Made by a program: the position numbers and the translations under genes. Below the pieces are notes generated by a model, which worked only from the letters and a program-made list of their open reading frames with translations, made no database searches and was not told where the DNA came from. DNA of 33,376 nucleotides from Gammaproteobacteria bacterium (lineage in GTDB: Bacteria; Pseudomonadota; Gammaproteobacteria; JAJDOJ01): assembly GCA_022340215.1 (NCBI GenBank), contig JAJDOJ010000054.1:1-33376 (forward strand). The letters run 5' to 3'. Shown here piece after piece: positions 6,251 to 14,325 of this stretch (position 1 is the stretch's first letter; every line of letters starts with the position of its first letter).

Positions 6251-7841
6251 CGCCGCCCTGGCCGCGGCGTCCGGGCTCACCGTGGAACCGACCAGCCTGA
6301 TCGGGTACGAGTCCCGGGGTCGCGTGACCGTGATCGGCGGGCAGCGGGCGCTCGAGGCGGCGGCCCTGATGGACGCCCGTCTGGAACCCCGGTTGATCCT
6401 GACCGACGGGGAACCGGCAGGGGAGGTGTCGCACCTGAGCGCACTGCATCGGGAGATCGCCGTGGCGGGGTACCTCGGTAACTTCACGGTGACGCTCGGG
6501 GCGACCACCTCCGAGGCAGCGGTCGAACTGGCGTCGGACCTGGTTCTGGACCTCTCGGGTTCACCCTTGCTGTCCGCGCCGCTGAACCCGCCGGGGTATA
6601 TGACCTCGGGCCCCGCGAAGACGGACCTGCGCCTGGCCGTGGATGCCCTGGCGGAACTGACAGGGACCTTCGAGAAGCCGAAGTACTTCGCCTACGACCC
6701 CTCCCTGTGCGCACACGGCAGGTCCGGAACGACTGCCTGCAGCCGCTGCATCGACGTCTGTCCCGCCGATGCGATCACCGGTCTGGGCGAAACCGTGGCG
6801 GTGAATCCCTATCTCTGCCAGGGGGGTGGGGCCTGCGCGAGCGTGTGTCCGGGCGGCGCCATCCGCTACGTCTATCCGTCGGTGCAGGACACGCTGGCGC
6901 GGTTGCGCCGCATGCTGGCCGTCTACCGGAAGGAAGGGGGAGAGGAACCGATTGTCGTGTTCCATGCGCAGGAATCGGCGCTTCCGGATCCTGTCCCCGC
7001 GAACGCCCTGCCGGCGGCGGTCGAGGAACTGGCGAGTGTCGGTATCGAGGTCTGGCTGTCGGCGCTCGCCTACGGTGCCGGGGCGGTGTTGCTATTCGAC
7101 GATGGGAGGGTCCCCGTGCGGGTGCGTGAAGCCATCGAGCAGCAGCGCACGACGGCATCCGAGATCCTGAGCGGGATGGGTTATCCGGTAAGCGCCGTGC
7201 GGTGGGTCGAGGGCGCCAACCTGGCGGGAGCCTGCGGCGAGGCGCTGATGCCGCCGATCTCGCCGGCCGCCTACGAAGGCGCCGGAGGAAAGCGCCGGAC
7301 GGCCTTCATGGCCATCGATGCCCTGCACGAGCAGGCCTTGGCCGGCGCGGCGGCGCGGGCCCGCCCCCTGGTGACGCTCACGGTGGGCGCAGCCTTCGGC
7401 GAGGCCCGGGTCGACGAGTCGTCCTGCACGCTGTGTCTGGCCTGTGTGGGGGCGTGCCCGGGCAATGCCCTGCAGGGTGGACAGGATGTCCCGCAACTGC
7501 GGTTCATCGAGTCGAACTGCCTGCAGTGCGGGTTGTGCACCCGAACCTGCCCGGAGGACGCGATCTGGATCGCTCCCCGTCTGCTGTTCGACCGTGAGGA
7601 GCGTGGCCGCCCGAGGACGCTCCACGAGGCGTCGCCGTTCTGCTGTGTGAGCTGCGGCAAACCGTTCGCCACCCGATCGGTCATCGACCGGATGCTGAAG
7701 CGGCTGGAAGGCCACTGGATGTTCAGGGACGGGCGCGCCCGGCGGCGACTCATGATGTGTGAGGACTGTCGTGTCGTCGACGCCGTGCAGGACCCCGAGA
7801 TGATGGAGCGGGACGTCCGCCGGGACGGAATGATGCAATAG
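6204..7841 (+). CDS. Multi-cluster 4Fe-4S ferredoxin-like protein of the formate dehydrogenase locus
   Basis: This 545-residue cytoplasmic-looking protein carries two pairs of 4Fe-4S motifs. The first (about residues 178-215) reads CSRCIDVCP and CQGGGACASVCP; the second (about 405-450) reads CTLCLACVGACP and CLQCGLCTRTCP. The C-terminus has two CxxC knuckles (CCVSCGKP, MCEDCRV) that could bind zinc or another cluster. The N-terminal ~170 residues and the region between the cluster pairs lack a motif I can name. Such proteins commonly sit between DUF3306 and a TorD-like chaperone in fdh loci; electron transfer during assembly or to cytoplasmic acceptors is inferred. The start is uncertain: ATGs at 6204, 6210 and 6219 all overlap DUF3306. 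Confidence 0.88.
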   Translation: MAMSTMTEQRNRRARDAALAAASGLTVEPTSLIGYESRGRVTVIGGQRALEAAALMDARLEPRLILTDGEPAGEVSHLSALHREIAVAGYLGNFTVTLGATTSEAAVELASDLVLDLSGSPLLSAPLNPPGYMTSGPAKTDLRLAVDALAELTGTFEKPKYFAYDPSLCAHGRSGTTACSRCIDVCPADAITGLGETVAVNPYLCQGGGACASVCPGGAIRYVYPSVQDTLARLRRMLAVYRKEGGEEPIVVFHAQESALPDPVPANALPAAVEELASVGIEVWLSALAYGAGAVLLFDDGRVPVRVREAIEQQRTTASEILSGMGYPVSAVRWVEGANLAGACGEALMPPISPAAYEGAGGKRRTAFMAIDALHEQALAGAAARARPLVTLTVGAAFGEARVDESSCTLCLACVGACPGNALQGGQDVPQLRFIESNCLQCGLCTRTCPEDAIWIAPRLLFDREERGRPRTLHEASPFCCVSCGKPFATRSVIDRMLKRLEGHWMFRDGRARRRLMMCEDCRVVDAVQDPEMMERDVRRDGMMQ

Positions 7842-7853
7842 GGTTACCGGCGT

Positions 7854-7869
7854 CCTGGCGACCGCCAGG
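7854..7869. repeat. Inverted repeat CCTGGCG-AC-CGCCAGG after the ferredoxin gene
   Basis: Two perfect 7-nt arms lie 13 nt past the ferredoxin stop and about 60 bp upstream of the second rightward sigma-54 promoter. The dyad could be a weak hairpin that partly separates the transcripts, or a protein-binding dyad. No T-tract follows. Confidence 0.4.
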
Positions 7870-7930
7870 TCGTTGCGGGGTATCGTTTAGGACCTTTGTT
7901 CCGTTCAGGCCCGAATTTTTATTTGCAGGT

Positions 7931-7946
7931 TGGGCTGCCGATTGCA
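7931..7946 (+). promoter_or_regulatory. Sigma-54 (-24/-12) promoter for the TorD-like/fdhA segment
   Basis: TGGGCTGCCGATTGCA has GG at 7932-7933 and GC at 7944-7945, exactly 10 nt apart, followed by a predicted start near 7957 and the ATG at 7975. This lets the structural subunits be transcribed separately from the DUF3305 unit while answering to the same type of activator. Confidence 0.7.
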
Positions 7947-7974
7947 TCTGAGATAACGAGTTAGAGGAGATCTC

Positions 7975-8622
7975 ATGGCCCGGTTAGAGAGAAAATCGGT
8001 CGACCGCGGCACGCCACAGTCCATCGTGGGGCGTGACACCGGCCCCGCGGAGGTGGAGCAGCAGTACCGGGCCGCCGCCTACGGGATACTGGCCGCGTTG
8101 CTGCGCTCCGCGCCGTCCCAGGAACTGCTCGAGCAGGTCGGGGGATTCGCCGGAATCGACGATGCCGCCGACGAGATGGCGCTGTCGATGTCCCTGCTGG
8201 GCCTGGCGGCGGCGAGGTGTTCGGCGGACTCCATCGGGGAGGAGTTCCACGGCCTTTTCATCGGTCTGGGACGCGGTGAACTGCTGCCCTACGGTTCCTA
8301 CTACCTGACCGGGTTCCTGATGGAGAAATCGCTGGGTGACTTGCGCGACGACCTTCGGCGGCTGGGATTCGCCCGTGAGGCCGACGTCCACGAACCGGAA
8401 GATCATATCGCCGCGCTGTTCGAGGTGATGGCAATGCTGATTCAGGCAGGGGGTAGTCACGCCACGCAGGAGGCGTTCTTCGCGGCGCACATCGATTCGT
8501 GGGTCCAGCGGTTCTTCACGGATATGGCGGCTGCGGGCAGCGCCGTCTTTTACAAGGCGGTGGCCCGTTTCGGCAATGCCTTCATGGGTATCGAGAAGCG
8601 TTATTTCACGGCGGAGTCGTGA
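7975..8622 (+). CDS. TorD/DmsD-family molybdoenzyme chaperone
   Basis: The 215-residue all-alpha protein matches the TorD family, cytoplasmic chaperones that bind Tat signal peptides of molybdoenzymes and help cofactor loading before export. Visible family signatures are the helix FHGLFIGLGRGELLPYGSYY and the EPEDHIAALFEVMAML motif, followed by the C-terminal FFTDMAAAGSAVFYKAVARF helix. The start ATG at 7975 has AGAGGAGA just upstream. It directly precedes the Tat-tagged small protein and the catalytic subunit, the expected clients. A dedicated promoter of sigma-54 type lies upstream. Confidence 0.9.
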   Translation: MARLERKSVDRGTPQSIVGRDTGPAEVEQQYRAAAYGILAALLRSAPSQELLEQVGGFAGIDDAADEMALSMSLLGLAAARCSADSIGEEFHGLFIGLGRGELLPYGSYYLTGFLMEKSLGDLRDDLRRLGFAREADVHEPEDHIAALFEVMAMLIQAGGSHATQEAFFAAHIDSWVQRFFTDMAAAGSAVFYKAVARFGNAFMGIEKRYFTAES

Positions 8623-8685
8623 CGGGGCCGGGATCGACGCCGCTTCAACCAGGATGAACGGATTTCCCTGAAAGGAGAGATCGAA

Positions 8686-8886
8686 ATGAAGAGAACCGAG
8701 AAGACCCAGATCAGCCGGAGGAGGTTTCTGCGAGACAGCGCCGCCGTCGGCGCAGGGGCCGCCATCGTCGCATCGTCTCCCGCGTCTGCCTTGGATCTGG
8801 CCGAGACCGGTCCGGCGGAGCCGAAAGCCCGCGGATACCGGCTGACCGAGCATATCGCGTCCTACTACAGAACGGCCGCGGAATAG
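8686..8886 (+). CDS. Small twin-arginine signal protein of the formate dehydrogenase region
   Basis: This is a 66-residue protein with a twin-arginine motif (SRRRFLRDS, residues 10-18), a short hydrophobic stretch rich in Ala and Gly, then an AxA-like cleavage region and a short charged tail. It matches the small formate dehydrogenase-region Tat protein family (TIGR02811-type) found just before the catalytic gene. A GGAGAG ribosome site precedes the ATG. Its role is unknown. It may be a small exported subunit or may help Tat targeting of the complex. The catalytic subunit 19 nt downstream carries its own Tat motif, so this is not just a misplaced signal peptide. Confidence 0.85.
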   Translation: MKRTEKTQISRRRFLRDSAAVGAGAAIVASSPASALDLAETGPAEPKARGYRLTEHIASYYRTAAE

Positions 8887-8905
8887 GCGCCTTGGGAGCA
8901 GGAGA

Positions 8906-11809
8906 ATGGCTATGAAACTGATGAAGACCTCCGATCGGGTAGCGGACCGGAAACGGGATCCCGTGGCCTCCCTGGCCGCCGGTGGTAATGCAGCAATATC
9001 GCGGCGCGACTTTCTGCGCAGCTCCGGCCTGATGGCCGGCGGTGCGGTGCTGTCCACGACGCTGGCCCCGTCCATGATGAAGAAGGCCGAGGCCACGGCG
9101 GTCGAGGAGGGCGGAGAGGTCGAGGAGATCAAGACGATCTGCACCCACTGTTCGGTGGGTTGCGGGATCGTCGCCGAGGTGCAGAACGGTGTCTGGACGG
9201 GACAGGAGCCCGCATTCGACCATCCTTTCAATCACGGTGCGCACTGCGCGAAAGGCGCCGCGGTGCGCGAGCACGGGCATGGTGACCGCCGGCTCAGGTA
9301 CCCGACCAAGTTGGTGAACGGCAAATGGACCCGGATCACCTGGGAGCAGGCCATCGACGAGGTCGGCGGCCGCCTGCTGAAGATTCGCGAGGTGTCGGGC
9401 CCCGATTCGGTCTACTGGCTGGGCTCGGCCAAGCACAACAACGAACAGGCCTATCTGTTCCGCAAGTTCGCCGCCATGTGGGGCACCAACAACGTCGATC
9501 ATCAGGCGCGGATCTGTCACTCGACGACGGTCGCCGGGGTTGCCAACACCTGGGGCTACGGCGCCATGACCAACTCCTACAACGACATCCACAACAGCAA
9601 GGCGATCCTGATCATCGGTGGCAACCCCGCCGAGGCCCATCCGGTCTCCCTGCAGCACGTGTTCAAGGCGAAGGAGCAGAACAACGCCCCGCTGATCGTG
9701 ATCGATCCACGCTTCACCCGTACGGCCGCGCATGCCAGCCAGTACATACGGTTACGTCCGGGGACGGATGTGCCCGTGATCTGGGGCATGATGTGGCACA
9801 TCTTCGAGAACGGCTGGGAGGACACGGAGTTCATCAACCAGCGGGTCTACGGTATGGACGACGTCAAGAAGGAGGTCGCCAAATGGACCCCGGACGAGGT
9901 CGAACGGGTGTCGGGCGTTCCCGAAGTGGAGATCTACACGGCGGCCAAGACCATGGCGGACCATCGCCCCGGCACCTTCATCTGGTGCATGGGCGGCACG
10001 CAGCACACCATCGGCAACAACAACACCCGGGCCTACTGCGCGTTTCAGCTCGCGCTCGGCAACATGGGCGTTTCCGGTGGCGGCACCAATATCTTCCGCG
10101 GCCACGACAACGTGCAGGGCGCGACCGACTTCGGTGTCCTGAGCCACACACTCCCGGGGTATTACGGGCTCTCCGAGGGCGCCTGGAACCACTGGGCGAA
10201 GGTCTGGGACCTCGATCCGGAATGGGTCAAGGGACAGTTCGATCCGGCGAGCTACGAGCAGGACAAGGGCAAGGACGTGAGCGCGATGCACACCAAGGGC
10301 ATCCCGGTGTCGCGCTGGATCGACGGGGTGCTGGAGGACAAGGAGAACATCGCCCAGAAGGACAACGTGCGCGCGATGGTCTTCTGGGGACACGCGCCCA
10401 ACAGCCAGGTCCGCGGCCAGGAGATGAAGGAGGCGTTCGAAAAGCTCGACACGCTGGTCATCATCGACCCGTATCCCACCGTCTCGGCCGTCATGCACGA
10501 CCGTACCGACGGGGTCTATCTGCTGCCGGCCTGCACGCAGTTCGAGACCTACGGCTCGGTGACCGCCTCGAACCGCTCGCTGCAATGGCGTGACCGGGTC
10601 ATCGAACCCCTGTTCGAGTCGTTGCCCGACCAGACCATCATGTACAAGCTGGCCGGTAAACTCGGTTTCGCCGACCGGTTGTGCAAGCACATCGAGGTCA
10701 AGGACGACGAGCCGGTGATCGAGGACATCGCCCTCGAATACAACAAGGGCATGTGGACGATCGGCTATACGGGACAGAGTCCGGAGCGGTTGAAGAAACA
10801 TCAGCAGCACTGGGGGACCTTCGACTACACCTCGCTCCAGGCCGAGGGCGGTCCCTGCGACGGGGAATACTACGGTCTGCCGTGGCCCTGCTGGGGCTCC
10901 GCGGAGATGGGGCATCCGGGTACGCCGAACCTGTACGACACCAGCAAGCCGGTCGCCGAGGGAGGGTTGACCTTCCGGGCCCGCTTCGGTGTGGAGCGCG
11001 ACGGCGTGAACCTCCTGGCAGAGGATTCGTACTCGAAGGGCTCGGAGATCAAGGACGGTTATCCCGAGTTCACCGCCGAGATGCTCAAGCAACTGGGCTG
11101 GTGGGACGACCTCACCGAGGAGGAGAAGGCCCTGGCCGAGGGCAAAAACTGGAAGACCGACCGCTCCGGCGGTATCCAGCGCGTCGCCATCAAGCACGGC
11201 TGCGCGCCGTTCGGCAACGCCAAGGCCAGGACGGTCGTGTGGACCTTCCCCGACCCGGTGCCGATCCACCGCGAACCGCTGTACACCTCGCGGCGTGACC
11301 TGGTGGAGAAATACCCGACCTACGAGGACCGCAAGTCCTTCTACCGGCTGCCGACCCGATACGGCTCGATCCAGGCGAAGGACTACTCGAAGGACTATCC
11401 GATCATCCTGACCTCGGGCCGCCTGGTGGAATACGAGGGCGGCGGGGACGAGACGCGGTCCAACCCCTGGCTCGCCGAGCTGCAGCAGGACATGTTCGTC
11501 GAGATCCATCCGCGTGACGCCAACGACAGCGGCGTCAAGGACGGTGACGACGTGTGGGTCGAGGGCGCCGAGGGCGCCAGGGTCAAGGTCAAGGCGCAGG
11601 TCACCCGCCGCGTCGGGGAAGGTGTCGCCTTCATGCCGTTCCACTTCGGCGGGCACTTCGAGGGCAAGGACCTGCGGGCGAAGTATCCCCAAGGTGCCGA
11701 TCCGATCGTACTCGGCGAGGCCTGTAACACGGCCATGACCTACGGTTACGACTCGGTTACCCAGATGCAGGAAACCAAGGCATCCCTGTGCCGGATTACC
11801 AAAGCCTGA
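8906..11809 (+). CDS. fdhA: Formate dehydrogenase catalytic (alpha) subunit, Cys-type, Tat-exported
   Basis: The 967-residue molybdopterin oxidoreductase oxidises formate to CO2 at a Mo- or W-bisPGD site. A Tat motif (SRRDFLRSS, residues 32-40) implies a periplasmic location. The N-terminal 4Fe-4S site is C79, C82, C86 and C114 (CTHCSVGC ... GAHCAKG). The active-site pair is C204-H205 (ARICHSTTVAG; codon TGT at 9515), so Cys replaces selenocysteine. The cofactor-binding domains follow (IIGGNPAEAHPV, IDPRFTRTAAHA, MGGTQHTIGNNN). The C-terminal dinucleotide-binding domain begins near residue 830 (YPIILTSGRLVEY). The start is either the ATG at 8906 or that at 8912. Genes for beta and gamma subunits follow directly, giving a membrane-bound periplasmic complex feeding quinone. 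Whether the metal is Mo or W cannot be told from sequence. Confidence 0.97.
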   Translation: MAMKLMKTSDRVADRKRDPVASLAAGGNAAISRRDFLRSSGLMAGGAVLSTTLAPSMMKKAEATAVEEGGEVEEIKTICTHCSVGCGIVAEVQNGVWTGQEPAFDHPFNHGAHCAKGAAVREHGHGDRRLRYPTKLVNGKWTRITWEQAIDEVGGRLLKIREVSGPDSVYWLGSAKHNNEQAYLFRKFAAMWGTNNVDHQARICHSTTVAGVANTWGYGAMTNSYNDIHNSKAILIIGGNPAEAHPVSLQHVFKAKEQNNAPLIVIDPRFTRTAAHASQYIRLRPGTDVPVIWGMMWHIFENGWEDTEFINQRVYGMDDVKKEVAKWTPDEVERVSGVPEVEIYTAAKTMADHRPGTFIWCMGGTQHTIGNNNTRAYCAFQLALGNMGVSGGGTNIFRGHDNVQGATDFGVLSHTLPGYYGLSEGAWNHWAKVWDLDPEWVKGQFDPASYEQDKGKDVSAMHTKGIPVSRWIDGVLEDKENIAQKDNVRAMVFWGHAPNSQVRGQEMKEAFEKLDTLVIIDPYPTVSAVMHDRTDGVYLLPACTQFETYGSVTASNRSLQWRDRVIEPLFESLPDQTIMYKLAGKLGFADRLCKHIEVKDDEPVIEDIALEYNKGMWTIGYTGQSPERLKKHQQHWGTFDYTSLQAEGGPCDGEYYGLPWPCWGSAEMGHPGTPNLYDTSKPVAEGGLTFRARFGVERDGVNLLAEDSYSKGSEIKDGYPEFTAEMLKQLGWWDDLTEEEKALAEGKNWKTDRSGGIQRVAIKHGCAPFGNAKARTVVWTFPDPVPIHREPLYTSRRDLVEKYPTYEDRKSFYRLPTRYGSIQAKDYSKDYPIILTSGRLVEYEGGGDETRSNPWLAELQQDMFVEIHPRDANDSGVKDGDDVWVEGAEGARVKVKAQVTRRVGEGVAFMPFHFGGHFEGKDLRAKYPQGADPIVLGEACNTAMTYGYDSVTQMQETKASLCRITKA

Positions 11810-11828
11810 AACGCGGGAGTAACGAAAA

Positions 11829-12455
11829 ATGGCCGTGATGAAATTCTATTGCGATGCCGAACGCTGCATCGAGTGCAACGGTTGTGTCACCGCATGCAAG
11901 AACGAGAACGAGGTTCCCTGGGGCGTCAATCGCCGGCGGGTCGTGACCATCAAGGACGGCGAACCGGGCGAACGTTCCCTGTCCGTGGCCTGCATGCACT
12001 GTGCCGATGCGCCCTGCGCCGCGGTGTGCCCGGTCGACTGTTTCTACACCACCGAAGACGGCGTCGTGCTGCACGACAAGGACATCTGCATCGGATGTGG
12101 CTACTGCTTCTACGCCTGTCCGTTCGGCGCCCCGCAGTTTCCGAAGGACGGTGCCTTCGCCTCGCGCGGCAAGATGGACAAATGCACCTTCTGCGCCGGC
12201 GGACCGTTACCGGACAGCAGCAGCGAGGAATTCCGCAAGTACGGCTCGAACCGGCTCTCCGAAGGCAAATTGCCCGCCTGCGCCGAGATGTGCGCGACCA
12301 AGGCACTGCTCGCGGGTGACGCGGACATGGTTTCGGAGATCTATCGAAAACGTGTCGCCAACCGCGCCCAGGCCGCCCTCGGGAAGGGCTATCAGCTACG
12401 CCAGCGGAACATGGGATCCGGCGGGGTTGACATGGAAGGCAAGGTGACGAACTGA
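11829..12455 (+). CDS. fdhB: Formate dehydrogenase iron-sulfur (beta) subunit
   Basis: The 208-residue electron-transfer subunit has four ferredoxin-type cysteine sets: CIECNGCVTACKNEN, CMHCADAPCAAVCPVDC, CIGCGYCFYACPFG, and CTFCAGGP with CAEMC near residue 155. These hold four 4Fe-4S clusters that carry electrons from the alpha subunit towards heme b. It lacks the C-terminal membrane anchor of E. coli FdnH, so it is the short beta type. It has no signal peptide and should travel with the Tat-exported alpha subunit. The gene lies 19 nt after the alpha subunit stop, within the same operon. Confidence 0.96.
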   Translation: MAVMKFYCDAERCIECNGCVTACKNENEVPWGVNRRRVVTIKDGEPGERSLSVACMHCADAPCAAVCPVDCFYTTEDGVVLHDKDICIGCGYCFYACPFGAPQFPKDGAFASRGKMDKCTFCAGGPLPDSSSEEFRKYGSNRLSEGKLPACAEMCATKALLAGDADMVSEIYRKRVANRAQAALGKGYQLRQRNMGSGGVDMEGKVTN

Positions 12456-12522
12456 CACCCGTCCTTATGAGGGTCTTCCGATTCACCTGAAAGATGGGAA
12501 ATTGACGGGAGAAACGCATCGC

Positions 12523-13602
12523 ATGCACAGGACAAAGACACCATTCACCGGGGGGCACGGGATCGTGGCGTGGGTTGTCGTCACGGTCCTCGCGGTGCTG
12601 ATACTGCCGCTGTTGCCCTACGCGTTCATTGACGATGCGGGGGGTACTCCTGCCGTTATCTCCGTACCGAATCCCGGCGCCGACCTTTGGCGGGAGGTCA
12701 GGCAGCGCGACACAGCGCTGAGTGGGAGCACGCAGGTCAGGGGTGTCGACACCGGGGTCCTCATCAATTCCGGTGGCGAGGAGTGGCGGGAGTTTCGCAG
12801 AGAGACACTCATCCCGTACAGCGCCTGGATCTTCGGAGCGCTGATCGTCGGACTGTTTCTGTACCTGATCCTGCGTGGACGCATCCGGATCAAGGCCGGC
12901 CGCTCCGGTGTTCGGATTCCGCGCTATTCGGTATTCGACAGAACGGTCCATTGGGTCATGGTCGCCGTGTTCCTGACGTTGGCATTGACCGGCCTGATCC
13001 TGCTCTACGGACGGTTCGTCCTGATCCCACTGCTCGGTCCGGAGGGGTTCGGCGCCACGGCCCAGGCGAGCAAGCTGGTGCATGACATCGCGGGTCCGGT
13101 CTTCATCGTGACCCTGGTCCTGATGACGGTCTCCTATTTCCGGGAGGCACTGATCGACTGGAAGGTGGACACGAAGTGGGTACTGCGGGCAGGCGGTTAT
13201 CTCGGCGGCGCGCAGCCGAGTTCCGGAAAGATCAACGCCGGACAGAAGGCATGGTACTGGACCGTGGTGCTTGGCGGACTGCTGCTGGTGGCCAGCGGCC
13301 TGGTGATGTATTTTCCAAACTTCGAGCAGGGACGGTTCATCCTGCAGGCCTCCCATGTGGTCCATAGCCTGGCCGCGGTATTCGTGATCGCCTTCCTGTT
13401 CCTACACATCTATCTGGGGTCGATCGGGATGGAGGGTTCTATGGAAAACATGATCGGCGGGTACTGCGACGAGAACTGGGCGAAGCAGGAGCACAAACTC
13501 TGGTACGAGGAGATGAAGGCGGAAGGGAAGGTCGGTGCGAGTTTCGATGCGGAACGGAAGCCGTCTGCCTCCGAAGCTGCCGTGCGCACCGCAGGGACCT
13601 GA
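12523..13602 (+). CDS. fdhC: Formate dehydrogenase cytochrome b556 (gamma) subunit
   Basis: This 359-residue membrane protein resembles the FdnI/FdoI family, extended at the N-terminus. It has an N-terminal membrane segment (VAWVVVTVLAVLILPLLPY), a periplasmic loop of about 70 residues, another segment (IFGALIVGLFLYLIL), then the four-helix cytochrome b core. Candidate heme ligands are the histidines in FDRTVHWVM, SKLVHDIAG and ASHVVHSLAAV with FLFLHIYLG. It anchors the complex and passes electrons to quinone. The ATG at 12523 follows GGGAG; a TTG at 12502 in the same frame would add seven residues. The stop overlaps the next start by one base (TGATG). Confidence 0.95.
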   Translation: MHRTKTPFTGGHGIVAWVVVTVLAVLILPLLPYAFIDDAGGTPAVISVPNPGADLWREVRQRDTALSGSTQVRGVDTGVLINSGGEEWREFRRETLIPYSAWIFGALIVGLFLYLILRGRIRIKAGRSGVRIPRYSVFDRTVHWVMVAVFLTLALTGLILLYGRFVLIPLLGPEGFGATAQASKLVHDIAGPVFIVTLVLMTVSYFREALIDWKVDTKWVLRAGGYLGGAQPSSGKINAGQKAWYWTVVLGGLLLVASGLVMYFPNFEQGRFILQASHVVHSLAAVFVIAFLFLHIYLGSIGMEGSMENMIGGYCDENWAKQEHKLWYEEMKAEGKVGASFDAERKPSASEAAVRTAGT

Positions 13603-14222
13603 TGTCCGCGAGTGGTGGCCAGCGGACACACCGTCCATTCTCGGAAGCCTGCGAGCAGAACCGGCAGCCCATACTGGCCGTGATCGGCCCCGCATTCGAG
13701 GATGTCGAGACCGTACTGGAGATCGGCAGCGGTACCGGCCAGCACGCGGCGTTCTTCGCTGCATCGATGCCGCATCTGCGTTGGCAGACTGCCGATGTGC
13801 CGGAGAACCACCCCGGCATTCGCCTATGGCTCGAGGACGCCGGCCTGCCCAACCTGTTGCCGCCAATCTCGCTCGAGGTCACGGGCGATTGGCCGGATGA
13901 AGCCTTCGATGCGGTCTTCAGCGCCAACACCGCCCACATCATGTCCCTGGCCGAGGTCGGGGAGATGTTCTGTGGCGTGGCCGGGGTGCTGCGCCCCGGT
14001 GGGCGCTTCGCCCTCTACGGTCCCTTTAACTACGGCGGCGCCTACACCAGCCGCAGCAACGCCGATTTCGATCGCTGGCTGAAGGCCCGCGACCCGGACA
14101 GCGGCATACGTGATTTCGAGCACCTCGACCGCCTCGCGGATTCTCTCGGCCTGCGCCTGATCGCCGATCACGCCATGCCGGCCAATAACCGCACCCTGAT
14201 CTGGGGCAGCCCGGCCGGATGA
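13602..14222 (+). CDS. DUF938 SAM-dependent methyltransferase-like protein
   Basis: This 206-residue protein matches DUF938 (PF06080), a class I methyltransferase-like family. It has the SAM-binding glycine motif VLEIGSGTGQHAAFFA (about residues 39-54), the NTAHIMSL segment, VLRPGGRFALYGPFNYGG, and a conserved C-terminal MPANNRTLIW. No substrate is known. The start overlaps the gamma subunit stop by one base, so it is translationally coupled to the formate dehydrogenase operon. Whether it serves the complex or is only a hitch-hiker is unclear. Confidence 0.9.
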   Translation: MSASGGQRTHRPFSEACEQNRQPILAVIGPAFEDVETVLEIGSGTGQHAAFFAASMPHLRWQTADVPENHPGIRLWLEDAGLPNLLPPISLEVTGDWPDEAFDAVFSANTAHIMSLAEVGEMFCGVAGVLRPGGRFALYGPFNYGGAYTSRSNADFDRWLKARDPDSGIRDFEHLDRLADSLGLRLIADHAMPANNRTLIWGSPAG

Positions 14223-14325
14223 CCTGGACAATTTCCGCGGTTCACATCCGCACCCCGATACGCTTCCCAGGTGACGCCGACAGCGTGTCTTCAGCCGGGC
14301 TCATCGTGCGCCCCGGGGGGCTCAG

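Noticed and set aside
9515-9517. Selenocysteine codon at the formate dehydrogenase active site
   Set aside because: The codon is TGT (Cys), not TGA, and the frame is uninterrupted.
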